Shown one piece after another: positions 26,354 through 35,399 of a stretch of DNA of 64,000 nt. Location: positions 276,470 through 340,469 of the forward strand of contig NZ_FCOF02000003.1 of NCBI RefSeq assembly GCF_001544755.2, given 5' to 3'. The notes beneath the pieces are model-generated. The model searched no databases. It was not told the DNA's origin and worked only from the letters and a program-made list of their open reading frames with translations. Origin of the DNA: Caballeronia catudaia. GTDB lineage: Bacteria > Pseudomonadota > Gammaproteobacteria > Burkholderiales > Burkholderiaceae. A program made the translations under genes and the position numbers. Position 1 is the stretch's first letter; the number at the start of each line of letters is the position of its first letter.

Positions 26354-27304
26354 ATGGAGCTGCGACATCTCCGCTATTTCGTAGCGGTGGCGGAAGAACG
26401 TAACTTCACACGCGCCGCGGAGCGGCTGCATATCGCGCAGCCGCCCTTGAGCCGTCAGATACAGCAGCTCGAAGAAACGCTCGGCGTGCAACTGTTCGAG
26501 CGCAACTCACGTCCGTTGAAGCTGACGGAGACCGGCAAGTTCTTTTATTCCCATGCCGTGCAATTGCTCGCGCAGACCGCCGAGCTCGAATCGATGACGC
26601 GGCGCGTCGGCAATATCGAGCGTAGTCTTTCGGTCGGATTCGTCGGCTCGACCTTATACGGCATGCTGCCGAAGATCATCCGGCGTTTTCGCGACGAGAA
26701 CGCCACCGTCGAACTGAGTCTCCACGAAATGTCGACGATGGACCAGATTCGCGCGCTCAAGGATGGCCGTATCGATGTCGGCTTCGGGCGCATTCGTCAT
26801 GAGGATGCGAATATCCGCCGCGTGGTGCTTCGCGAAGAACAGTTGATCGTCGCGCTTCCGGTCGGCCATCCGCTTTCGCTCGCGAAGCCCGTGCTTTCGC
26901 TTCGCGATCTCGGCAACGAGACGCTCATCATCTTTCCGAAGGCACCGCGCCCGAGCTATGCCGATCAGGTGCTCGCGGCATTTCAGGACCGTGGTCTCGC
27001 GCCGCGCAAACTCTATGAAGTGCGCGAATTGCAGATCGCGCTCGGTCTCGTCGCGGCGGGCGAAGGCATTTCCGTCGTGCCGAGCAGCGTTTATGGCCTG
27101 AAGCGCGACGACGTCAGTTACAAGGAACTGGACGATCCGACACTCGTCTCCCCCGTCATCATGAGCATGCGCGCGCTCGACGAATCGCGCGACATCAAGG
27201 AGATGCTCGAACTCATCTACCGGTTGTACGAAGAGGAACAGATCGACTATACAGTCCGCACGGATCGGGCACGTGACGACGCGGGTGAAAGAGATAAAGC
27301 GTGA
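26354..27304 (+). CDS. catR: LysR-type activator of catechol genes (CatR/BenM-like)
   Basis: 316 aa. N-terminal winged HTH (MELRHLRYFVAVAEERNFTR, then AAERLHIAQPPLSRQIQQLE) and a periplasmic-binding-protein-like effector domain. The start RHLRYFVAVAEE is characteristic of the CatR/BenM/ClcR group, whose effector is cis,cis-muconate. AGGAGG lies 7 bases before the ATG. It is divergent from catA and runs into catB 100 bases downstream, so it sits between its two expected targets. Named from context and family; BenM is an alternative name since no other ben regulator is seen. Confidence 0.88.
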   Translation: MELRHLRYFVAVAEERNFTRAAERLHIAQPPLSRQIQQLEETLGVQLFERNSRPLKLTETGKFFYSHAVQLLAQTAELESMTRRVGNIERSLSVGFVGSTLYGMLPKIIRRFRDENATVELSLHEMSTMDQIRALKDGRIDVGFGRIRHEDANIRRVVLREEQLIVALPVGHPLSLAKPVLSLRDLGNETLIIFPKAPRPSYADQVLAAFQDRGLAPRKLYEVRELQIALGLVAAGEGISVVPSSVYGLKRDDVSYKELDDPTLVSPVIMSMRALDESRDIKEMLELIYRLYEEEQIDYTVRTDRARDDAGERDKA

Positions 27305-27404
27305 GCCATACCTCCGGGGTATGGCACTAGACGTCAACGGTGTTGGACAGGCGGCAAACGGGCGCGCAATACTTCAGCAACCCACCCATTCCGACATCTC
27401 AGGT

Positions 27405-28532
27405 ATGAACGCCCAAATCACCTCCGTCGAAGCGATTCTGGTTGATCTTCCGACCATCCGTGCGCATCAACTCGCCATGGCGACGATGCAGCAGCAAACT
27501 CTCGTCATTGTCCGCCTGCGCACGAGCGACGGCATCGAGGGCATTGGCGAGGCCACGACCATCGGCGGCCTGTCTTACGGCGATGAAAGTCCCGAAGGCA
27601 TCAAGCTGACCATCGATACGTATCTCGCGCCCGCGCTCGCCGGACAGGACTCGACCAATATCAACGCCGCGATGCTGAGGCTCAACAAGATCGCGCGCGG
27701 CAACCGCTTCGCGAAGTGCGCGATCGAAACGGCGCTGCTCGATGCGCAAGGCAAGCGTCTCGGCATTCCCGTTGCGGAATTGCTCGGCGGCGCGGTGCGC
27801 AAGACGCTTCCGGTGCTGTGGACGCTCGCGAGCGGCGACACGCAGCGCGATATCGACGAAGCAGAAATGCTGCTCGCCGAACGCCGCCACAACACGTTCA
27901 AGCTGAAGATCGGCCGCCGCAGCGTGCGCGATGACGTCGCACATGTATCGAAGATCAAGGCTGCGCTCGGCGATCGCGCGAAAGTCACCGTCGACGTGAA
28001 CCAGGCCTGGAACGAAGCCGATGCCGCGCTCGGCATCGAAGCCTTGCAAGCCGCGGGCATCGACCTGATCGAGCAGCCGACGCCGCGCGAGCAGCGCAGT
28101 GCGCTCGCGCGACTGGCCGCGCGCTTCATCGTGCCGATCATGGCCGACGAAGCCGTGACGGGACCGGAAGACGCGCTCGAACTCGTACGTCACGCATGCG
28201 CCGATGTATTCGCGCTGAAGATCGCAAAGTCCGGCGGCATCTACGGCATGATGCGCACCGCCGCTATCGCCGATGCGGCCGGCGTCTCGCTGTACGGCGG
28301 CACGATGCTCGAAGGCAGCATCGGATCGATCGCGTCGGCGCATGGCTTCAGCGCGCTGCCGCAGCTCGCATGGGGCACCGAACTGTTCGGACCGCTGCTG
28401 CTGAAGGACGATATCGTCACGGCGCGGCCGCAGTATCGGGATTTCGATCTTCATCTGCCGGCCGGACCGGGCCTCGGTCTTCAGATTGATGAAGACAAGC
28501 TCAAGTTTTATCGTCGCGACAAGAATAGCTAA
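27405..28532 (+). CDS. catB: Muconate cycloisomerase
   Basis: Converts cis,cis-muconate to muconolactone; enolase superfamily, Mn/Mg-dependent. About 375 aa. Catalytic K166 and K168 (FKLKIGRR) and metal ligands D197 (VDVNQ), E223 (IEQPTP) and D248 (MADEA). The C-terminal ELFGPLLLKDDI is typical of CatB. Start: ATG 27405 gives MNAQITSVEAILVDLPTIR as in homologs; the open frame reaches 27273 inside catR without similarity. Followed after 18 bases by catC. Confidence 0.95.
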   Translation: MNAQITSVEAILVDLPTIRAHQLAMATMQQQTLVIVRLRTSDGIEGIGEATTIGGLSYGDESPEGIKLTIDTYLAPALAGQDSTNINAAMLRLNKIARGNRFAKCAIETALLDAQGKRLGIPVAELLGGAVRKTLPVLWTLASGDTQRDIDEAEMLLAERRHNTFKLKIGRRSVRDDVAHVSKIKAALGDRAKVTVDVNQAWNEADAALGIEALQAAGIDLIEQPTPREQRSALARLAARFIVPIMADEAVTGPEDALELVRHACADVFALKIAKSGGIYGMMRTAAIADAAGVSLYGGTMLEGSIGSIASAHGFSALPQLAWGTELFGPLLLKDDIVTARPQYRDFDLHLPAGPGLGLQIDEDKLKFYRRDKNS

Positions 28533-28550
28533 ACACAGGAGAAGACAGAC

Positions 28551-28829
28551 ATGCTTTATCTCGTGAGAATGGACGTCCATCTGCCGCATGACATGCCCGC
28601 CGAAAAGGCCGACGCAATCAAGGCGCGCGAAAAGGAATACTCGCAAGAGCTGCAACGGCAAGGCAAATGGCAGCAACTGCATCGCGTCGCCGGGGAATAT
28701 GCGAACTACAGCGTATTCGATGTCGAGTCGCACGACGAACTGCACACCCTCCTTTCCGGTCTGCCGCTCTTTCCGTACATGACGATGAAGGTGACGGCGC
28801 TCGCGCATCATCCGTCGTCGATTCACTGA
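28551..28829 (+). CDS. catC: Muconolactone delta-isomerase
   Basis: 92 aa (family about 92-97). Isomerises muconolactone to beta-ketoadipate enol-lactone. Start MLYLVRMDVHLPHDMP with the conserved KAREKEYSQELQRQGKW and SGLPLFPYM segments. AGGAGA precedes the ATG. It is the last intact gene of catR-catB-catC; the benE stub begins at the base after its stop. The enzymes for the following steps (enol-lactone hydrolase, CoA transferase, thiolase) are not in the window. Confidence 0.96.
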   Translation: MLYLVRMDVHLPHDMPAEKADAIKAREKEYSQELQRQGKWQQLHRVAGEYANYSVFDVESHDELHTLLSGLPLFPYMTMKVTALAHHPSSIH

Positions 28830-28979
28830 ATGTCATCGGTTGCGAGCAAAGGAGACTGGTCTGTCTCCGCAGTGAGCGCGGGTTTGCTCGCCGTCATCAT
28901 CTCGTATGCCGGACCGCTCGCAATCTTCTTTCAGACTGGGCACGCTCGCGCATCTGATTCTCGGGCGCGCCAGGCATAG
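28830..28979 (+). pseudogene. benE: N-terminal stub of a BenE-type benzoate transporter
   Basis: A 49-codon frame begins at the base after the catC stop: MSSVASKGDWSVSAVSAGLL, then AVIISYAGPLAIFFQTGHA, and stops after ten more unrelated residues. The middle reads as the first membrane helix of BenE-family benzoate transporters (about 400 aa), which begin with a short polar lead, SAGxxAV and YAGPL-IFFQ. Everything after GHA is missing, so this is an internal deletion or truncation. Placement directly behind catC suggests a lost catRBC-benE operon end. The AAHS transporter at 18-19.6 kb may have replaced it. Confidence 0.65.
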
Positions 28980-28987
28980 GGGCTGAG

Positions 28988-30496
28988 CTACGCCGCGCGC
29001 CGGCTCGCTTCGCTCAGGAACATCTGCGCGATTTTCGAGCGGTCCACCTTGCCCTGCTCCGTGAGCGGCACACGCTGCGCCGCGACCATCCGCACGGCGC
29101 GCGCCACCTTCACGCCGCACGCATCTTCGAGCGCGCGCATGCACACGGCGATATCGACACGCCTGTTCGCCCACGGCACGATCACCACGTTCCAACGGTA
29201 TCCGCACGCGGCATCGCCGGAAGAAACGGCGCGCGCATATCGAACGTCGGGCAACGCGCATAGCGGCGCTTCGATCTGCGCAGGGCCGATGGCATGACCA
29301 TCGAACTCCGCGACATCGGCCGCGCGTCCGAGCACATGCAGATTGAGCTTCTCGTCGATGAACCCGACATCGCCCGTCATGCACCAGCCATCGCGAAACT
29401 TCTGCGCCGATTCGATCGGCTGGCGGTAATAGCCCTGCGCCACCGCCGCCGACCGCACTTCGATCGCGCCGTGCTGCCCCGTGCGCGCAAACGTGCCGTC
29501 GGCGCGGCGAAAGCGCACGTCGACGCCGGGCCGGATGCGCCCCGCGCTATCCAGCAGGCTCGCATCCAGACCATAGTCCGATGACGTCAGCACGCTCACG
29601 AGCCCCGCTTCGCTCGCGCCGTACATGTGCGTGAGCACCGGGCCGAGCCGCGCGATCGCGCGCCGCCGCAGAATCGCGGGCGCCGATCCGCCGATATGCG
29701 CGATCGAGCGCAGCGACGACAGATCGCGATGCTGCACGTCCGCGTGATCCATCGTCTCGAAGAGTTGCGGCTCGACCAGCAACACGTCGGTGATGCGTTC
29801 GGCTTCGATGGTCGAGAGCGTTTCGGCGGCGTCGTAGCGAGGCTTGAGCACGACCGTGCCGCCGCCCATCAGCGTGTTGTCGACGAGCACTTGCGACAGA
29901 TAAGCCAGCGCGCCATTGACGAGCTGACGGCGATCCGCCGGGCTCGGCGCGCTGACCATCGCCGAGTACGCCGCGAAACTGCGGCGGCTCGCTTTCGGCA
30001 CGCCGGTCGAACCGCCCGACGAGACGACCACGGCGAGATCGTCAGGAAGGGCGCGGCTTTCCATCGGCGCATCGCTCTGCACGCGCGCGCGAATGTCCAG
30101 ACGCAGACGCGCCGCGCCAATGCCGACATGGACGACGCGCGACGCGCAGCGCGCGGGAACGAGGTACACGGTTTGAGGAAAATCGACGAGCAGCGTCGGC
30201 CGCATGCGATTCAGGAACGCCTCGCGATGCGCCGCCGATGCAATCGCGGGCAGGAACATCGTCGCTGCGCCGAGCAGGTTCGTCGCGTAGCGAATGGCGA
30301 GCGCATCGGGGCAGTTCGGCGCGAACATCGCGACGAAATCGCCGCGCCCGATGCCGAGCGATTGCAATGCACGCGCATAGCGATAGACCGACGCGCGAAA
30401 CGCGCCGGCCGTCACGTCTTCGTTGAGATAGCGCAGCGCCGTGCGACTGGCGTGCCGGTCCAGTCTTTCCAGCAGGACATCGACATAGGTTTTCAT
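28988..30496 (-). CDS. AMP-dependent acyl/aryl-CoA ligase-like enzyme
   Basis: 502-aa ANL-superfamily enzyme. The ATP/phosphate loop SSGGSTGVPKAS (about residues 160-171), the A5-type motif HMYGASEAG, the hinge GDVGFIDEKLNLHVLGRAAD and a C-terminal catalytic Lys in LTEQGKVDRSKI are all present, so it should be active. It adenylates a carboxylic acid; the product acceptor (CoA or other) is unknown. GGAGGG precedes the ATG. It lies 67 bases after tyrB in the aroP-tyrB direction, so an aryl-pyruvate, aryl-lactate or other aromatic acid is a reasonable substrate guess. No carrier-protein domain. Confidence 0.85.
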   Translation of the reverse strand: MKTYVDVLLERLDRHASRTALRYLNEDVTAGAFRASVYRYARALQSLGIGRGDFVAMFAPNCPDALAIRYATNLLGAATMFLPAIASAAHREAFLNRMRPTLLVDFPQTVYLVPARCASRVVHVGIGAARLRLDIRARVQSDAPMESRALPDDLAVVVSSGGSTGVPKASRRSFAAYSAMVSAPSPADRRQLVNGALAYLSQVLVDNTLMGGGTVVLKPRYDAAETLSTIEAERITDVLLVEPQLFETMDHADVQHRDLSSLRSIAHIGGSAPAILRRRAIARLGPVLTHMYGASEAGLVSVLTSSDYGLDASLLDSAGRIRPGVDVRFRRADGTFARTGQHGAIEVRSAAVAQGYYRQPIESAQKFRDGWCMTGDVGFIDEKLNLHVLGRAADVAEFDGHAIGPAQIEAPLCALPDVRYARAVSSGDAACGYRWNVVIVPWANRRVDIAVCMRALEDACGVKVARAVRMVAAQRVPLTEQGKVDRSKIAQMFLSEASRRAA

Positions 30497-30563
30497 GACC
30501 GCATCCCTCCTTCGTGAGCAATGGATGCAGTCTGCCCGCGCAGAATGAGCCGAAAATGAGCGG

Positions 30564-31769
30564 CTATGCGATCTCTTTCGAAAGCACTTCGCCGATGGCG
30601 TTCGCAGCCGCTTCGAGGTTGCGGTCGTTCAGCGCCGCGACGCACATGCGGCCCGAGCGGATCAGATAGACACCGTGATGCTCGCGCAGCACATCGACCT
30701 GTTCGGCCGAAAGCCCCGTGTAGGTGAACATGCCGCGCTGATCGAGATAACGCGCGAGCATCGCATCGGGCACGTTGCCGCGCAAACGCGCGTGAATCGC
30801 GACGCGCATGCGTTCGATGCGCCCGCACATCGACGCGAGCTCGTCCTGCCACGATTGCCGCAGCGTCGGCGTCGTGAGCACGCGCGCGACGATATTCGCG
30901 CCGTGCGTCGGCGGATTGCTGTAGTTCGCGCGCACGGCGCTCGTCAACTGGCCGAGCACGCGCCCAGCCGTTTCCGCCGATGCGCAGATCACCGAGAGCG
31001 CGCCGCAGCGCTCGCCGTACAGCGAGAAGTTCTTCGAGAACGAATTGGCGACGAACGCCGGCACGTTCTGACGCACCAGCTCGCGAATCGCGAAGGCATC
31101 GGCATCGAGTCCCGCGCCGAAGCCCTGATACGCCATGTCGATGAACGGCAACAGCCCGCGCGCCTTCATCACACCGATGAGCTCGACCCATTGCGCATCG
31201 TTCAGATCGACGCCCGTCGGGTTGTGACAGCACGCGTGCAGCAGCACGACGCTCTTCGCGGGCAGATCGCGGATCGCGGAAAGCATCGCGTCGAACTTCA
31301 GGCCGCCGGTTGCTTCGTCATAGTACGGATACGTGCCGACGACGAATCCCGCGCGCTCGAAAATGAAGCGATGGTTGTCCCACGTCGGATCGCTGACCCA
31401 CACTTTTGCATCGGGGAAATAGCGCTTGATGAAGTCCGCGCCGACCTTCAGCGCGCCCGAGCCGCCGAGCGTCTGCACGGTCGCAATGCGGCCTTCGGCG
31501 CGCGCGGTCGATGCGTCGCCGAATACGAGCGATTGCACCGCGTCGCGATAGGCGGCGAGGCCCGCCATCGGCAGATACGGTTTCGCGGCGGGTTCCGCGA
31601 GCAATTGCGCTTCCGCTTCGCGCACGGCGCGCATCACTGGCAGACGGCCTTCGTCGTCGTAGTAAATGCCGACGCTCAGATTGACCTTGTCATCGCGCGG
31701 ATCTTTCGCGAAGTTTTCGTTCAGCGTGAGAATCGGATCGCCTGGATAGGCATCGATGTGTTCGAACAT
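30564..31769 (-). CDS. tyrB: Aromatic amino acid aminotransferase
   Basis: 401-aa class I PLP transaminase (AspC/TyrB type). SVGIYYDDEGRLPV near the N-terminus, NPTGVDLN (about 183), PLP-lysine K246 in SFSKNFSLYGER, and a C-terminal substrate-carboxylate Arg in IRSGRMCVAAL. It exchanges amino groups between Tyr/Phe/Trp or Asp and 2-oxoglutarate. AspC and TyrB are hard to separate, but location 15 bases after aroP favours the aromatic role. AAGGAG precedes the ATG. Confidence 0.9.
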   Translation of the reverse strand: MFEHIDAYPGDPILTLNENFAKDPRDDKVNLSVGIYYDDEGRLPVMRAVREAEAQLLAEPAAKPYLPMAGLAAYRDAVQSLVFGDASTARAEGRIATVQTLGGSGALKVGADFIKRYFPDAKVWVSDPTWDNHRFIFERAGFVVGTYPYYDEATGGLKFDAMLSAIRDLPAKSVVLLHACCHNPTGVDLNDAQWVELIGVMKARGLLPFIDMAYQGFGAGLDADAFAIRELVRQNVPAFVANSFSKNFSLYGERCGALSVICASAETAGRVLGQLTSAVRANYSNPPTHGANIVARVLTTPTLRQSWQDELASMCGRIERMRVAIHARLRGNVPDAMLARYLDQRGMFTYTGLSAEQVDVLREHHGVYLIRSGRMCVAALNDRNLEAAANAIGEVLSKEIA

Positions 31770-31784
31770 GAATGACAGTCTCCT

Positions 31785-33161
31785 TCAGACGCGCGACGGC
31801 AGCGCCGCACTCGCGCGACGACGATTGCGAATGGCATAGCCCACGCCCAGCACGACGAGCCACACCGGAATCAGATAGACCGAAATGCGCAGATCGGGAA
31901 TCAGGCACATGATGACCAGAATGCCGCCGAGGAACACGAGACACAGATAGTTAGTCAGCGGATAGCCCAGGCTCTTGAACACGGTCGTTTCACCGGCGCG
32001 TGCTTTCGCGCGGCGGAATTGCAGATGGATGAGACTGATCATCGCCCAGTTGATGATGAGCGCCGACACGACGAGCCCCATCAGCAGTTCGAACGCTTTG
32101 CCCGGCATCAGATAGTTGATGAGCACGCACGCGGCGGTCGCGAGCGCGGAGACGCCGAGCGCGAGGAGCGGAATGCCGCGCTTGTTCACCTTCAGGAGCG
32201 CGCGCGGCGCATTGCCTTGTTGCGCGAGACCGTACAGCATGCGGCTGTTGCAGTACACGCCGCTGTTATAGACCGAGAGCGCCGCCGTCAGCACCACGGC
32301 ATTCAAAATGTGAGCGACGATGTTGCTGTTCATTGCGTGAAAGATCAGCACGAACGGGCTGCCGCCGGTCACGACCTTCGTCCACGGATAGAGCGAAAGC
32401 AGCACGCCGAGCGCGCCCACGTAGAAAATCAGAATGCGATAGATCACCTGATTCGTGGCGCGCGGAATCGTGCGCGAAGGGTCGTCCGCTTCGGCGGCCG
32501 TGATGCCCACGAGTTCCAGCCCGCCGAACGAGAACATGATGACGGCCATCGCCATCACGAGACCCGAGACGCCGTTCGGAAAGAAGCCGCCATGACGCCA
32601 GAGATTGCTCACGCTCGCTTCCGGCCCCGCCGCGCCCGAGAACAGCAGATAGCCGCCGAAGCCGATCATGCCCACGATCGCCACGACCTTGACGATCGCG
32701 AACCAGAACTCCAGCTCGCCATACGACTTCACGCTCGTCAGATTGATCGCGTTGATGAGGCAGAAGCAGACGAGCGCGGAGACCCATGTCGGGATGCCCG
32801 GATACCAGTACTGCACGTAGATGCCGACGGCGGAAAGCTCGGCCATCGACACGAGAATGTAGAGCACCCAGTAATTCCAGCCCGACAGAAAGCCCGCGTA
32901 TTGGCCGCAGTACTTGTCGGCGAAGTGGCTGAACGAACCCGCGACAGGCTCGTCGACGACCATCTCGCCCAGTTGCCGCATGATGAAAAATGCGACGATG
33001 CCCGCGATCGCATAGCCGAGCAACACCGACGGTCCCGCCGATTTGATCGTCTGCGCGATGCCGAGAAACAGCCCGGTTCCGATCGCGCCGCCGAGCGCGA
33101 TCAGCTGAATGTGACGGTTCTTCAGGCCGCGTTTTAGCGTGCCGTGTCCCTCATGTGCCAC
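31785..33161 (-). CDS. aroP: Aromatic amino acid permease
   Basis: 458-aa APC-family proton symporter with twelve helices; very close to E. coli AroP from memory: LKRGLKNRHIQLIALGGAIG at the start, RQLGEMVVDEPVAGSFSHFA, MFSFGGLELVGITAAEAD, and SVYNSGVYCNSRMLYGLAQQ. Imports Phe, Tyr and Trp. It begins with GTG (33161); AGGAG lies 9 bases upstream. First gene of aroP-tyrB-AMP ligase, divergent from an Lrp-type regulator that probably controls it. Confidence 0.9.
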   Translation of the reverse strand: MAHEGHGTLKRGLKNRHIQLIALGGAIGTGLFLGIAQTIKSAGPSVLLGYAIAGIVAFFIMRQLGEMVVDEPVAGSFSHFADKYCGQYAGFLSGWNYWVLYILVSMAELSAVGIYVQYWYPGIPTWVSALVCFCLINAINLTSVKSYGELEFWFAIVKVVAIVGMIGFGGYLLFSGAAGPEASVSNLWRHGGFFPNGVSGLVMAMAVIMFSFGGLELVGITAAEADDPSRTIPRATNQVIYRILIFYVGALGVLLSLYPWTKVVTGGSPFVLIFHAMNSNIVAHILNAVVLTAALSVYNSGVYCNSRMLYGLAQQGNAPRALLKVNKRGIPLLALGVSALATAACVLINYLMPGKAFELLMGLVVSALIINWAMISLIHLQFRRAKARAGETTVFKSLGYPLTNYLCLVFLGGILVIMCLIPDLRISVYLIPVWLVVLGVGYAIRNRRRASAALPSRV

Positions 33162-33339
33162 GTGTCTCTCTCCTGATGTACTGCGGTGGAATCCGGACGC
33201 TTCGAACCTCGGGCGTCCCCGCTCGATTTAGGGGAATCAGTGTAAATTTGTTACCGCACAATATGATTTCCTAAAGCGCGCAGACAAACCCTAGTTTGCG
33301 GGTCCGGATTTCCTGATCGGGGTCATCGGAGAAATAAAA
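33162..33339. promoter_or_regulatory. Divergent aroP / Lrp-family control region
   Basis: 178 bases between divergent starts. It holds an AT-rich patch around 33240-33275 and the short dyad CAAAC-CCTA-GTTTG near 33287. Lrp-type proteins favour AT-rich degenerate dyads, so autoregulation and control of aroP from here are expected, though no exact site can be assigned. Confidence 0.35.
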
Positions 33340-33813
33340 TTGCAGACTATCGAGATCGATCGTATCGACCTGCGTTTGCTCGGGATGCTGCAGTCCCGCG
33401 GACGCATCTCCAATCTCGAACTCGCGGAGGCGATCAATTTGTCGCCCGCGCAGACGCTGCGGCGTCATCGGCGGCTGGAGGAACTCGGCGTGATCAAGGG
33501 CTACGAGACGCGGCTCGACGCGCAGGTGCTCGGCTTCGGCGTCGTCGCCTTCATTCAGGTGACGATGGAACGCGGCCACGTGCGCGACCTTCAGAAGTTC
33601 AAGGGCGTGGTCGGCAGGCTCGCGGAGATACAGGAGTGCTTCGCCGTCACGGGCGATATCGATTACATGCTGAAGGTGATCGCGCGGGATCTCAAAGGCC
33701 TGTCGGAATTCCTGCTCGATACGCTGATGCGCATTCCCGGCGTGAGCGGCGTGAAATCGAGTGTGTGCCTCGATGAACTGAAATGCGTGAGCGCGGTGCC
33801 TCTGGACACGTAA
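33340..33813 (+). CDS. Lrp/AsnC family transcriptional regulator
   Basis: 157 aa. N-terminal HTH (DRIDLRLLGMLQSRGRISNL, then ELAEAINLSPAQTLRRHRRL) and a C-terminal RAM ligand domain with GDIDYMLKVIARDL. Start is TTG at 33340 with GGAG 8 bases upstream. Divergent from aroP; an aromatic amino acid is the likely effector (inference). It ends 3 bases before the convergent ssuB stop. Confidence 0.9.
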   Translation: MQTIEIDRIDLRLLGMLQSRGRISNLELAEAINLSPAQTLRRHRRLEELGVIKGYETRLDAQVLGFGVVAFIQVTMERGHVRDLQKFKGVVGRLAEIQECFAVTGDIDYMLKVIARDLKGLSEFLLDTLMRIPGVSGVKSSVCLDELKCVSAVPLDT

Positions 33814-33816
33814 CGC

Positions 33817-34620
33817 TTACGTCCGCTGCAACACGCGTGCAAGCACACGCTCTTCGAGTTCCGCGAAACCCGGGGCCGTGCGCGTGCGCGGCCTTTGCAA
33901 CGGCACCGCGGTATCGAGCGTGATGCGCCCCGCTTCGATCAGCACGATGCGATTCCCGAGGGACACCGCTTCCTGCACGTCGTGCGTGACGAGCAGCGCG
34001 GTCAGCTTGTGCTCGCGCCACAAGCGCTCGATCAGGCTTTGCATTTCGATGCGCGTCAACGCATCGAGCGCGCCGAGCGGTTCGTCGAGCAGCAGCAGAT
34101 CCGGCCGATGCACGAGCGCGCGCGCCAGCGCCACGCGCTGACGCTGCCCGCCCGACAGGCGAGAGGGCCATTCCTTCTCGCGCTCGGCCAGGCCCACTTC
34201 GGCGAGCGTCGCGCGGGCTTCGTCGCGTTTGTCGCGCGGCAGGCCGATCATCACGTTGTCGAGCACGCTCTTCCACGGCAGCAGGCGCGCGTCCTGAAAC
34301 ATGATGCGCATCTGCAAGTCCTTGCCCGCCGATGTCGACGCCGCGTTGCGCTGCACGACGCCGCCCGTCGGCTGATCGAGCCCGGCGATGAGCCGCAGCA
34401 AGGTCGACTTGCCGCAGCCGCTGCGTCCGACGATCGACACGAAGCTGCCGCGCTCGATCGAAAAATCGAACTTATCGAGCACCGTGCGCTCGCCGAAGCG
34501 CTTCTCGACGCCGCGCAGCGACACGGCAAGATCGCGGCCCACGAACGGCGCGCGCGCATGCGTTTGCTCGCGCGTGAACGCGGGCGCCAGCGTGTCGATA
34601 TCCATATCCATCAGGTTCAT
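33817..34620 (-). CDS. ssuB: Aliphatic sulfonate ABC transporter ATPase
   Basis: 267 aa. Walker [11 protein letters not shown]-loop [10 protein letters not shown] (the SsuB/TauB form), signature LSGGQ, Walker B LLLLDEP with GALDALTR, and switch VTHDVQEA. An N-terminal extension of about 30 residues, [20 protein letters not shown], precedes the domain. Energises sulfonate uptake with SsuC and SsuA. ATG at 34620 overlaps the ssuC stop (ATGA). Last gene of ssuADCB; such operons are normally induced under sulfate limitation. Confidence 0.93.
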   Translation of the reverse strand: MNLMDMDIDTLAPAFTREQTHARAPFVGRDLAVSLRGVEKRFGERTVLDKFDFSIERGSFVSIVGRSGCGKSTLLRLIAGLDQPTGGVVQRNAASTSAGKDLQMRIMFQDARLLPWKSVLDNVMIGLPRDKRDEARATLAEVGLAEREKEWPSRLSGGQRQRVALARALVHRPDLLLLDEPLGALDALTRIEMQSLIERLWREHKLTALLVTHDVQEAVSLGNRIVLIEAGRITLDTAVPLQRPRTRTAPGFAELEERVLARVLQRT

Positions 34621-35399
34621 GAGTGCGCCTTCGTTTGATAGGACGGATGCCAACGCAAGGTCGCGCGTTCGATCGCGCGCGCGAGGGAATCCGCGAGCTT
34701 GCCGAGCAGCGCGTAGAGCAGGATGCCGACCACGACGACATCGGTTTGCAGGAACTCGCGCGCGTTCATCGTCATATAGCCGATGCCCGATTGCGCGGAG
34801 ATCGTTTCGGCGACGATCAGCATCACCCACGTCAAGCCGAACGCGAAGCGCACGCCGACGAGAATCGACGGCAACGCGCCCGGCAGAATGACATGGCGAT
34901 ACAGTGCGAAGCCGGACAAGCCGTAGCTTTTCGCCATCTCGATCAGATCGCGATCGACCGAGCGGATGCCGTGATACGTGTTGACGTAGACCGGAAAGAA
35001 CACGCCCAGCGCCACGAGCACGAGCTTCGCTTCCTCGCCGATGCCGAACCACAGGATGAGCAGCGGGATCATCGCGAGCGCGGGAATGTTGCGGATCATC
35101 TGCACGGTCGAATCGAGCGCGACTTCGGCGGGCCTGAAGAGACCGGTCGCGAGACCGAGCACGAAGCCGATGCCGCCGCCCATCGCGAAGCCCGCGAGCG
35201 CGCGGCCCGCGCTGACTCTCACGTTTGCCCACAGATCGCCGGATTCGATCAGCGCCCACGCCGCCTTCACGACCGCGAGCGGTTCGGGTAGCACGCGCGA
35301 CGAGAGTCCGCCCGTGCGCGCGGCGCTTTCCCACGCGATCAGGATCAGCACCGGCACGAGCCAGGGCAGCGCGCGGCGAGCGATGGCATGCAGCTTCAT
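34617..35399 (-). CDS. ssuC: Aliphatic sulfonate ABC transporter permease
   Basis: 260-aa inner-membrane permease of the SsuC/TauC type, about six helices, with the ATPase-coupling EAA-like loop in [20 protein letters not shown]. Starts at ATG 35399 ([16 protein letters not shown]), where it overlaps the ssuD stop by 4 bases. The longer open frame upstream is the ssuD region read in another phase. Confidence 0.93.
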   Translation of the reverse strand: MKLHAIARRALPWLVPVLILIAWESAARTGGLSSRVLPEPLAVVKAAWALIESGDLWANVRVSAGRALAGFAMGGGIGFVLGLATGLFRPAEVALDSTVQMIRNIPALAMIPLLILWFGIGEEAKLVLVALGVFFPVYVNTYHGIRSVDRDLIEMAKSYGLSGFALYRHVILPGALPSILVGVRFAFGLTWVMLIVAETISAQSGIGYMTMNAREFLQTDVVVVGILLYALLGKLADSLARAIERATLRWHPSYQTKAHS

